DNA of 64,000 nt from the NCBI RefSeq assembly GCF_022179245.1, contig NZ_BPQM01000026.1, positions 1-64,000 on the forward strand. Direction: 5' to 3'. Source of the stretch: Methylobacterium gregans (lineage in GTDB: Bacteria; Pseudomonadota; Alphaproteobacteria; Rhizobiales; Beijerinckiaceae). Positions 1 to 7,006 of this stretch are shown in pieces. Made by a program: the position numbers and the translations under genes. The notes beneath the pieces are model-generated. The model had not been told where the DNA came from, ran no database searches, and worked only from the letters and a program-made list of their open reading frames with translations. Within the stretch, counting starts at the first letter, position 1. Each line of letters begins with the position of its first letter.

Positions 1-2117
1 GTGACCCGCAGGGTCAGGTTGCCCTCCCCGTTCATCGCGTCGCGGGCATTGACCGCCATGTTGACCAGCGCGGTCTCGAACTGGCTGGCATCGGCGCGCA
101 CGAAGCAGGGTGTGTCGGGCAAGTCCGCGCTGACGCGGATGCGCGCGCCCATGATCTGGTCGAGCATGTCGGCGATCGCCTGCAGACGGGCACCGGCATC
201 GAAGATCTCGGGTTTGAGCGCCTGGCGCCGGGCGAAGGCGAGGAGCTGGCCGGTGAGCTTGGCGGCGCGATCGACCGTGTCGGAGACCGCGTCGAGGTAG
301 CGGGCCTTGCGCGCCTCGGGCAGATCGGGCCGGCGCAGGAACTCGACCGAGGAGCGGATGATGGTCAAGAGGTTGTTGAAGTCGTGCGCTACCCCACCCG
401 TCAGCTGGCCCACAGCCTCCATCTTCTGAGACTGACGAAGAGCCTCCTCAGCCTGACGGAGCTCGGTGAGGTCGCGGCCGAAGCCGTAGAGCACGCCGTC
501 GTCCGGCACGATGGTCCAGAGCACTCGGCGTGGCCCGCCGTCGGCGACGAGGCTCGACAGCTCGATGTCCTCGATCATTCGGCCCTCGCCGAGCCGTTGC
601 AGGGCTGTCTCGGCGGCCGCCCGATCCTCTGCCCCCACGAAATCGAGGACGCTGCGACCGCACACCTCCCCTTCGCCCCAGCCGGTCGCGCGGCTCCAGG
701 CTGGGTTCACGGTGCGGATCCGGCCCTCCCGGTCCGCTACGACCTTCAGCACCGGCGACAGAGTCCAGATCCGGTCGCGCTCGCGCACCTGCGCCTCGAC
801 CTGCGCCTCGAGCTGTTCCGTCCGGGACTGAAGTCGGGTCTCGGCGCGCTTTGCGTCGGTGACGTCGTGTACGAAGACGTAGAGGCCGTCCGGCTCGTCG
901 CCCTCCGCGGCCCGGCGCGGCATGTAGCGGATGTCGGCGATGCGCACCCGCCCGTCCGGCCAGCGCCACTCGCGCTCAATCCGGACCTCCTCGCCCGCGA
1001 GCGCGCGCATCAGCGCCTCGCGTCGCACCGCGAATTCGGCGGGACCCAGCACCTCGGCGATGCTGCGCCCGACCACGGTCTCCGGCGCCTGCCCGAGCCA
1101 GAGGCGGTAGGCGGCGTTCGCGAAGCGGTAGACGAGGCCGCGGTCCACGAAGGCGATGAGGACCGGCATGGCGTCGGCGACGAGGCGCAGCTCCGCCTCA
1201 CTCGCCCGCAGGGTCGTCTCGATCCGGCGGCGCTCGGTGATGTCGTTGAACAGGATCGCGACGTGGTTCAGCGCCGGCTCGTCCACCCGGTAGGCGTAGA
1301 CATCGTACCAGCGGCCGAGCGCGTTCGCGGCCTTCTCGAAGCGGGTCGGCTGACCTGTGCGCGCGACCTCGCCGTAGGTATCGAACCAGTGCTGCTCGTG
1401 GTCCGGGGCGAGTTCGCGCATCCAACGCCCGGCAGCGTCGGGTAGCCCCGTCTGATCGGCGAACGCCCGGTTGATTTCAAGGAAGCGGTAATCGACGGCG
1501 CGTCCAGCCGCGTCGAAGCGCATCTCGACGAGGCAGAAGCCCGCGTCGATGGACTGGAAGAGCGAGCGGTAATGCTCCTCCCGGCGCCGTAGGGCGGCCG
1601 CGCTGCGCCGGGTCTCCAGTTGCGCCATCACGGTGCGGGCGAGCGCCTTCAGGATGAAGAGCTGCGGCTCGGTGAGCGTGCGCGGCTCACGGTCGAGGAC
1701 GCAGAGCGTGCCGATCGCGTAGCCCTCCGGCGTGATGAGCGGCACACCGGCGTAGAAGCGCATGTGCGGCTCGCCCACGACCAGGGGATCGGCCGCGCAC
1801 TCTGGATCCGCCGCGAGGTCCTTCAGGATCAGGACATCGTCCTCGCCAAGCGCCTGCGTGCAGAAACCGAGATGCAGCGGCATCTCACGCGCCGCGTGGC
1901 CCACCGCCGCCTTGATCCACTGCCGGTCGGCGTCGATGAAGTTGATGTGGGCCATCGGCGCGCTACAGGCCTGCGCCGCCATCTGCGCGATGTCGTCGAA
2001 GGTCGCCTCGGGCGGCGTGTCGAGGATCGCGTAGGACTGCAGGGCCGCGAGGCGGCCGAGATCACGCAAATCGAAGGCCGGCGGGCAGTCACCGGCTCCC
2101 ATGGGGCCGCCTGTCAT
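1..2117 (-). CDS. Multi-PAS sensor histidine kinase, C-terminus cut by window edge
   Basis: Reading leftward from ATG at 2117 the frame stays open to base 1, giving about 705 residues without a stop. The order is a GAF domain (about residues 20-160), then three PAS-like domains (about 175-300, 310-430, 455-565), each joined by the usual D-x-T-x-R linker, then a HisKA dimerisation helix with GGVAHDFNN (phospho-acceptor His about residue 578). The N-box of the ATPase domain (NMAVNARDAM, about 686) lies just before the edge. No membrane segment is visible, so it is probably a cytoplasmic sensor autophosphorylating on His. A GGAGGAG ribosome site about 10 bases upstream supports the start. The ligand is unknown, and a receiver domain could follow outside the window. 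Confidence 0.9.
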   Translation of the reverse strand, partial: MTGGPMGAGDCPPAFDLRDLGRLAALQSYAILDTPPEATFDDIAQMAAQACSAPMAHINFIDADRQWIKAAVGHAAREMPLHLGFCTQALGEDDVLILKDLAADPECAADPLVVGEPHMRFYAGVPLITPEGYAIGTLCVLDREPRTLTEPQLFILKALARTVMAQLETRRSAAALRRREEHYRSLFQSIDAGFCLVEMRFDAAGRAVDYRFLEINRAFADQTGLPDAAGRWMRELAPDHEQHWFDTYGEVARTGQPTRFEKAANALGRWYDVYAYRVDEPALNHVAILFNDITERRRIETTLRASEAELRLVADAMPVLIAFVDRGLVYRFANAAYRLWLGQAPETVVGRSIAEVLGPAEFAVRREALMRALAGEEVRIEREWRWPDGRVRIADIRYMPRRAAEGDEPDGLYVFVHDVTDAKRAETRLQSRTEQLEAQVEAQVRERDRIWTLSPVLKVVADREGRIRTVNPAWSRATGWGEGEVCGRSVLDFVGAEDRAAAETALQRLGEGRMIEDIELSSLVADGGPRRVLWTIVPDDGVLYGFGRDLTELRQAEEALRQSQKMEAVGQLTGGVAHDFNNLLTIIRSSVEFLRRPDLPEARKARYLDAVSDTVDRAAKLTGQLLAFARRQALKPEIFDAGARLQAIADMLDQIMGARIRVSADLPDTPCFVRADASQFETALVNMAVNARDAMNGEGNLTLRV

Positions 2118-2451
2118 CGCCGCCGCCGTGCTCCTCCGATCTCACCGACCTGCAGCAATCGAGCACATCGGGGATTCATCCGGTGCGGCCTGAACGGGAT
2201 CGGGATGGCATATCCTGCTGGCTGGGCGGGCATGGTCCTGCCGTAGCATGCGCAATCGCAGGTGTCCCCGAGGAAACGCCGAACACGCGAAGAGGAGTAC
2301 TACTTCTGCGCCCTCGCGCCGCGGCCTCGACCGGCTATGGTGGGGGCGCCTAGAGAAGGAACTTCAGCCCGCCCCGGCCTCCCAGCCGCGGCGGGCATTC
2401 TTTTGTGCGCATCACCGCGCCGCCCGGGCGTGAACCACCGAGGTGGCATCA
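2118..2451. other. Intergenic stretch, no convincing gene
   Basis: Short rightward frames here (for example 2248-2433) have arginine- and serine-rich composition typical of chance frames in GC-rich DNA. The only structure I can support is the hairpin terminator at 2367-2404. Confidence 0.5.
2367..2404 (+). terminator. Rho-independent terminator
   Basis: GCCCGCC at 2367-2373 pairs with GGCGGGC at 2390-2396 and is followed by ATTCTTTT. No convincing gene ends just upstream on this strand, so it may end a small RNA. Near-identical hairpins occur at 4335 and 5049. Confidence 0.65.
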
Positions 2452-2697
2452 TCAGTGCTTCATCAGCCCCTCGACGCTCTCGAGGGGCGAGATCTTGCCA
2501 GCGAAGCGCGCGATGCGGCTCAGGCTCGGTTCGGAGAGGCCGCCGGCATTCGCGAAGGTGGCGAGCGCGAAGCTGACTAGAAGCTCGGCCTCGTCCTGCG
2601 TCATCGCACGTCCGCTCAGGGTGCTGGCCGCACCCTTCACGGCAAGGACTGCCTGACGAAAGGCCGGATCACCCTTGAGTTCCTCCAGACGTTTCAT
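2452..2697 (-). CDS. Hypothetical protein, 81 aa
   Basis: This small, mostly helical protein has balanced amino-acid composition (MKRLEELKGDPAFRQAVLAV at the start) and good GC-rich codon use, which makes it a likely real gene. It has no signal peptide or membrane segment. I do not recognise the family. Confidence 0.6.
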   Translation of the reverse strand: MKRLEELKGDPAFRQAVLAVKGAASTLSGRAMTQDEAELLVSFALATFANAGGLSEPSLSRIARFAGKISPLESVEGLMKH

Positions 2698-2795
2698 CGC
2701 TTCCTCACCGGTCCGTCGCCGCCGCGCCGCCGTCTCTCACAGGATGTATGAAGAATCAGGGGCAAGAGTATCCCCCCGCGCGCCCGGCGCCCCAC

Positions 2796-3026
2796 TCAGC
2801 CGAGGAACAGCGCGCTCGCCCGCTGCGGGGCTTCCGTATGACCGATGCGGGTCGCCCGAAGATAGGCTGCGCGCTCCATCAAACGCTCGGCGTCGCAGTT
2901 GCCCGGACGAACCGCGCACAGGCTGCGGGCGGCATCCTCCAAAGCCTCCGGCTCGAGGCCGAACCACGGCAGCAGGTCGGCGTCCGGATTGGACGAGCAC
3001 CAGGGAGCATGGGCGTGGGCTTGCAT
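2796..3026 (-). CDS. Hypothetical protein, 76 aa
   Basis: The leftward frame encodes a protein with the C-terminal pattern CDAERLMERAAYLRATRIGH. The start is uncertain: ATG 3026 was chosen because the sequence upstream of it looks like non-coding composition, and no strong ribosome site is visible. Its function is unknown. Confidence 0.5.
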   Translation of the reverse strand: MQAHAHAPWCSSNPDADLLPWFGLEPEALEDAARSLCAVRPGNCDAERLMERAAYLRATRIGHTEAPQRASALFLG

Positions 3027-3262
3027 GGAGACCGCTCGTGGACAGCACGACCCCACTTCCGGGGGGCGCACCGCGCCTTCTGCAGCCCCGCAACTGAGCG
3101 CCGGCTGAACGGCGGCATCTGGCGGAGGACGGGTTCAGGCCTGCTTCATCCCGGCATCGGCAGGTTGGCGTTGCGTTCCGGACGCTGCGACCTGCCGCGC
3201 CCGAGCGGGATGAACCGGCACGGTCTTCTCCCGTTGGTGAGCCGGACATTCAAGGAGGATTG

Positions 3263-3538
3263 ATGCGCAACGATGCCGAGCCCCCGGGATGGTCCCCGGA
3301 TCTGCTGAGCGCCCAGGTGCTGCGTGTCCAGGAGGCCGCCCTGGGTCTTGCCGATGAACTGGTGCTCCTCACGCTCGGCGCGCATATGGCGTGGCTCGAT
3401 CTCTGGGCGCGCCCGTTCCTGCAGGCGAGCGCCGAGATGCAGGCTTGGCAGGAGCGGCAGGCCCGAACCGCGCGGCTGATGCGCCGAGGCATACCCGGGC
3501 CGGTGGCGCGGGAAGGTCTCCACCTGCTGCCGAACTGA
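3263..3538 (+). CDS. Hypothetical small helical protein
   Basis: An AGGAGG ribosome site at 3253-3258 supports ATG 3263 rather than the adjacent TTG at 3260. The 91-residue product is a long amphipathic helix pattern with many Leu, Ala and Trp residues (AHMAWLDLWARPFLQA) and no signal peptide. The look is loosely phasin-like, but that is only an impression and no function is assigned. Confidence 0.65.
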   Translation: MRNDAEPPGWSPDLLSAQVLRVQEAALGLADELVLLTLGAHMAWLDLWARPFLQASAEMQAWQERQARTARLMRRGIPGPVAREGLHLLPN

Positions 3539-3643
3539 CGCGGCTCTCAACACCTCGGCCGCGTCGGCATGCGCGATGGGAGCGCGCCTGGGGATCGGAC
3601 GTTTGTCAAAGGTGCACGACGAGCCGGAACCTGCAGGGCGACC

Positions 3644-3886
3644 ATGACGAAACTCTTCATCGCGCGGCTCACCGGAGCGGGCGGCGAGCGGCCTCTCATC
3701 ACGGTCCGAGCCGCGGCAGAGGGCGAGGCCCGCCTCTTTCTGGAAGCGGCCTATCCGGAGGATACGGTCGCGGAGATCGCCGAACCCGGCGCCTGGGTCA
3801 GCGACGCCGACACGGGTACGAAGCCCGGCGACGTTCGCGAACATCCCGGTGCGATCTGGCAGGCACCGTCCAGCCGTGCCGACTGA
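3644..3886 (+). CDS. Hypothetical protein, 80 aa
   Basis: ATG 3644 follows an AGGG ribosome site by 6-7 bases. The protein begins MTKLFIARLTGAGGERPLI and alternates short strands and helices, with no membrane segment. It lies alone between the 3263 gene and a non-coding stretch. Its function is unknown. Confidence 0.6.
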   Translation: MTKLFIARLTGAGGERPLITVRAAAEGEARLFLEAAYPEDTVAEIAEPGAWVSDADTGTKPGDVREHPGAIWQAPSSRAD

Positions 3887-3992
3887 AACCGGTCGCTGGT
3901 GCTGGAGCCTCCGCCAAGTCGGACATGGTCGCAGACTGCGGAGGGCGAAGCCCCATGCCGCCACGGTTTGGTGCGGACCAGCGCGACGATGA

Positions 3993-4016
3993 CGCGTGTA
4001 TTCGTTTATACACGCG
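3993..4016. repeat. 9-bp perfect inverted repeat
   Basis: CGCGTGTAT and ATACACGCG are separated by TCGTTT. No T-run follows, so it is more likely an operator-like or structural element than a terminator. Confidence 0.45.
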
Positions 4017-4334
4017 CTCTGTCGCGTGATTTCTACAGACTTAACTCCAATGCGTCGACGACGATCCAACTTTAGCGCCGGAGGTGCCGTCTGGCAGGCC
4101 TGGACTTGCCTTCGAAATCTCTTAGACTGCTGGCATCAAGTCCGGCGAGCGGTCGCCGTGTGCTCCCTGTCCGGTGCAGTGCCCCCGAAGGGCCGGCTGG
4201 GGCGCACCAGGGTCGGATTGCGGGGCATCGGTAGAGATGCCGCCACATTTCGTCTTTAGCAGCGCCTCCGCTCAGGCCCTTCGTTCGGGGCCCGGCGCCT
4301 GGCCGACCACCTCGGCAGGTTCGATCTTCACTTC

Positions 4335-4371
4335 AAGCCCGCCCGGTCCTTTGCCGCGGCGGGCTTCTTTC
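4335..4371 (+). terminator. Rho-independent terminator
   Basis: AAGCCCGCC at 4335-4343 pairs with GGCGGGCTT at 4358-4366, followed by CTTT. The hairpin is also near the end of the leftward gene at 4403, so it could serve both strands. Confidence 0.65.
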
Positions 4372-4402
4372 GGCCTGAGGGCAACGGCGCCGGCCGCAGG
4401 CA

Positions 4403-4672
4403 TCACTCCTGCCGGTCGAGGTCGGTGAACTCCTCCGTGCCAGAGCCGGTCGCTGGCGCTTCGGAGAGAAGGCGCGGGCGTTGCGCCCGCCACTCCGCGA
4501 GCTGGTGCAGTGGCAGCCGCGCCTCGACCACACGGTCCTCGTCCAGCAGGCCCTGCACAACCTCCGTGGTCGCGTCTGGAAACCGCGACCGGATTGCTGC
4601 CTCGACCATTTCGACCTGCCGATCGCGCTCCTCGGTCGTCTCAACAATGACGTGCTTCACGATGCGGATCAT
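4403..4672 (-). CDS. Hypothetical protein, 89 aa
   Basis: ATG 4672 is preceded by AGGGCGG. The protein starts MIRIVKHVIVETTEERDRQ and has an acidic C-terminus. The beta-alpha start and charged helix suggest a small soluble domain, but I do not recognise the family. Confidence 0.6.
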   Translation of the reverse strand: MIRIVKHVIVETTEERDRQVEMVEAAIRSRFPDATTEVVQGLLDEDRVVEARLPLHQLAEWRAQRPRLLSEAPATGSGTEEFTDLDRQE

Positions 4673-4875
4673 GCCGCCCTTTATCACGGCGACGGTTCGA
4701 ATGTCGCGTGACCGCGCTATGGTCCTAGACGTCGCCCGGACGGTATCGGCGGCCCGCGACACGCCGCACCGCACCATGCGCAAACCGCATGGCCACCCTA
4801 TGGAATGTGGCATGCCAAAAATTTAGGCGCAGTGCGAAATACCATCCATCGCATCGCATCAAACAGCTTCGCGCC

Positions 4876-5013
4876 ATGACCCTTTTCGCTGCCCTCGCGC
4901 TTCTTCCGGTCGCCGCTGGCGTCCATATCTCTCTGGTAATCGCCCTAGCGCGATACACGGACGGCGACCGCCCTGCCGAAGGCTTCTCGGGGCCCGTTCC
5001 GACCCTGGCCTGA
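4876..5013 (+). CDS. Possible small membrane protein, 45 aa
   Basis: The frame encodes one hydrophobic segment (TLFAALALLPVAAGVHISLV) followed by a short polar tail, and a terminator follows at 5049-5080. No strong ribosome site is visible. It may be real or chance. Confidence 0.35.
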   Translation: MTLFAALALLPVAAGVHISLVIALARYTDGDRPAEGFSGPVPTLA

Positions 5014-5048
5014 TCCACTGTCGGGCTACCCCGCGACCAAGTTGAGAC

Positions 5049-5080
5049 GCCCGCCCGGTTCACCGCGGCGGGCCGTTTTC
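5049..5080 (+). terminator. Rho-independent terminator
   Basis: GCCCGCC at 5049-5055 pairs with GGCGGGC at 5067-5073, followed by CGTTTTC. It is the third copy of the same hairpin type in this flank. I see nothing supportable between it and the attachment site at 5302. Confidence 0.65.
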
Positions 5081-5301
5081 ATTCAGCGTGATCAGCGCTG
5101 GAGCAACCCGCATCGCGATCTGTTCGCCTGTCGGCGCGGAAATCGCTGGATATGGAAGGACACGAACCGCGCCCGGACGGGACAGTAGCGGAGAACGAGG
5201 TGACTGAGGAGGGTGGGCGCGCGTAGCTCGCGTCGTTCCCCCGTGCTGAGCCATGCTGCGAAGCACGCTCACTCAACGGCCCTTCCGGTCAAAGGCTTGA
5301 A

Positions 5302-5348
5302 TGGTCGGAGCGAGAGGATTCGAACCTCCGACCCCTAGTCCCCCAGAC
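5302..5348 (-). other. attL: 3' fragment of tRNA-Pro(GGG)
   Basis: Read leftward this is the anticodon loop CTGGGGG, the anticodon 3' stem ACTAG, a normal T-arm (GGTTCGAATCC) and acceptor end GCTCCGACCA. The 5' half is missing: the bases upstream do not complete the anticodon stem and no matching CGGAGC acceptor strand is present. A 3' tRNA fragment next to an integrase is the standard product of phage integration into a tRNA gene. The restored full-length tRNA should stand at the other end of the element, and it is not in this window. Confidence 0.85.
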
Positions 5349-5382
5349 CCCGATGCCATGTCTGTTACGCCTTCTCTGACAG

Positions 5383-6573
5383 TCACTTAGCTCTATACAC
5401 CTTCGAACGTGGGTGGAAAACGTGGGTGTCGCGTGCGACGTGGGCATTCTCCATCGCCTCGACGCCGGCGCGGATGTCCTCGACCAGCACGTGGGCATAG
5501 CGCATCGTCGTCTCGATGCGGGCGTGGCCGAGCTGCTTCTGCGCGAGCTTAAGGTTGCCGGTTGTGCGCACGAGGCGCGTGCCCAGCGTGTGGCGCGTGT
5601 CGTGGCGACGGAAGCCCTCAGCGATGCCGGCGTTGCGCACGTAGCGCCGCCAGTGCGTCTTGAAACCGCTGTCGGTGATCGCCCGGCGCGGGACCTCGCG
5701 CGGTTTGCCGTCCGCCGTCTTGCCCGGCCGGGCGGGCGCGTAAGTGAAGACGTGGGTCGGATGATGCCCCTGACACTCGTCGAGGATCGCGAGCTGGCGA
5801 GCCGTCAGCGGCATCGTGTAGAATCGGGCTTGGCCCTCCTTGCCCTTGTTTCTCACCCGCACGAGCATGCTGTGCCGGTCGATCTGCGACCAGGTCAGCA
5901 GCGCGCCCGACGCCCTGCAGCCGGTCGCTATCATGAAGCGGAACAGCCGCCCATAGTCCGGCCCGAGCGCCTTGATGATCGCCGTCTCCTCGACGAGCGC
6001 GGCCTCGCGCACCCGCTCTTCCGGCTCGCGCAGGCGGTAGTTCCCCCACTTGGGCGACATGACCGGGTAACCCCAGACGTCGCGGGCCCGCAGGAAGATT
6101 TTGCGCAGGGGGTCGACGGCGTAGCGGTTGACGGTCGCGTTCTGGACGTTGTCCGAAGCGATCTCCCGCAGGCGGTGCGTTGCTTTGTCGCGCACCACGC
6201 GGATGCCACGGCGGCGGGCCACCATCTCGGCTATGCGCTGGCCGGTGATCTCGGTGATCAGCGTCTCCTCACCAAAGTGTTCGGTCAGCCATTCGAGCGC
6301 CCGCCACGTCGTTTTGGGCACTGCGTGATACTGGCCGACCTGCTCCCAGTAGAGCACGACGAGCGCGCCCATCGTGGGCGCCGCCTTGCCACCCCAGTTC
6401 GCCCGCGCCTTCGCCTCGGCCGCGCGTTGCGCCTGGATCTCCGCCTTCAGCCTCTTTTCGGAGAGCTGGGCGGCGCGCCGCTCAGTTTGGCCCGTAGCGA
6501 GGCGAAACCGATCACCGTCGATGTGGAACTCGCACCAGTAGGCCGACGCGTCGGGACGCTTATAGACGGACAT
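5383..6573 (-). CDS. int: Tyrosine-type phage integrase
   Basis: The 396-residue protein catalyses site-specific recombination between the phage and tRNA-Pro attachment sites. An N-terminal arm-binding part is followed by a core-binding domain and a catalytic domain. Visible active-site elements are the Arg in ATGCRASGALLTW, the box DTRHTLGTRL, the LGHA His and the tyrosine in TTMRYAH. It ends only 35 bases from the tRNA fragment, as integrases normally do. It overlaps the 3' end of the Xis-like gene and is the last gene of the leftward early operon. Confidence 0.95.
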   Translation of the reverse strand: MSVYKRPDASAYWCEFHIDGDRFRLATGQTERRAAQLSEKRLKAEIQAQRAAEAKARANWGGKAAPTMGALVVLYWEQVGQYHAVPKTTWRALEWLTEHFGEETLITEITGQRIAEMVARRRGIRVVRDKATHRLREIASDNVQNATVNRYAVDPLRKIFLRARDVWGYPVMSPKWGNYRLREPEERVREAALVEETAIIKALGPDYGRLFRFMIATGCRASGALLTWSQIDRHSMLVRVRNKGKEGQARFYTMPLTARQLAILDECQGHHPTHVFTYAPARPGKTADGKPREVPRRAITDSGFKTHWRRYVRNAGIAEGFRRHDTRHTLGTRLVRTTGNLKLAQKQLGHARIETTMRYAHVLVEDIRAGVEAMENAHVARDTHVFHPRSKVYRAK

Positions 6574-6806
6574 TCTTGGCGCCTCTGGCCCTCGAGGTAT
6601 TCCATGAGGTCGGTTAGCAGGAACCGGCGCAGCTTCCGCTTTGTACCGGTGCCGCGCAGAACGTACTTGATTCGGCCCTCTCCCACCTCCCGGCGGAGCG
6701 TCTTCGGATCCATCTCCAAGGCGTCGGCCGTCTCGGCGAGCGTCAGGCTCGTCCGGTCGGTGAAGGCCCGCGCGATCCGGTCGGGTACGTTCGCGAGCGC
6801 GCTCAT
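6447..6806 (-). CDS. Excisionase-like helix-turn-helix protein
   Basis: The 119-residue protein has an N-terminal winged-helix pattern (LAETADALEMDPKTLRREV, then GRIKYVL and a basic wing). This resembles excisionases and other MerR-like small DNA binders. Its position directly before int supports a role in directing excision. The last 40 residues overlap int in another frame by 127 bases and are low-complexity, so only the first 80 residues are likely to be the folded domain. Confidence 0.65.
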   Translation of the reverse strand: MSALANVPDRIARAFTDRTSLTLAETADALEMDPKTLRREVGEGRIKYVLRGTGTKRKLRRFLLTDLMEYLEGQRRQECPSISVPTRRPTGASSTSTVIGFASLRAKLSGAPPSSPKRG

Positions 6807-6837
6807 GCCGTCTCCGCAGTGCTGAGTGGATCGGTCA

Positions 6838-7002
6838 TCACAGACGCATCAGCGCCAGAACGAAGAGGATCAGGGAGCCGACGAGGAGGCAGCCGATCGC
6901 GGCGATGGCCGGCGCGGGCACGGCGAGCCCAGCCGCGTCGGCGCGGTAGGCTCGCTCGGTGAAGAGGGCCGCAAGGCCCATTAGGAAGACGGCGCCGGCC
7001 AT
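6838..7002 (-). CDS. Small membrane protein, 54 aa
   Basis: The frame from ATG 7002 encodes two hydrophobic segments (AGAVFLMGLAALF and AIAAIGCLLVGSLILFVLAL). It starts four bases after the stop of the ParB-like gene and is in the same operon. Its function is unknown. Confidence 0.55.
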   Translation of the reverse strand: MAGAVFLMGLAALFTERAYRADAAGLAVPAPAIAAIGCLLVGSLILFVLALMRL

Positions 7003-7006
7003 CGCC

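Larger units (their letters stand above)
3887..4402. other. Intergenic stretch with hairpins
   Basis: No gene is convincing here. The stretch holds a perfect 9-bp inverted repeat with a 6-base loop at 3993-4016 (CGCGTGTAT / ATACACGCG) and, at its right end, the terminator at 4335-4371. A small RNA ending at that terminator is possible. Confidence 0.45.

Noticed and set aside
384-1445. Rightward open frame of 353 codons at the left end
   Set aside because: It is antisense to a histidine kinase with clear GAF, PAS and HisKA motifs.
5302-5390. Complete tRNA gene
   Set aside because: Only the anticodon loop to CCA end is present. The 5' acceptor, D-arm and 5' anticodon stem do not follow, so it is an integration remnant.
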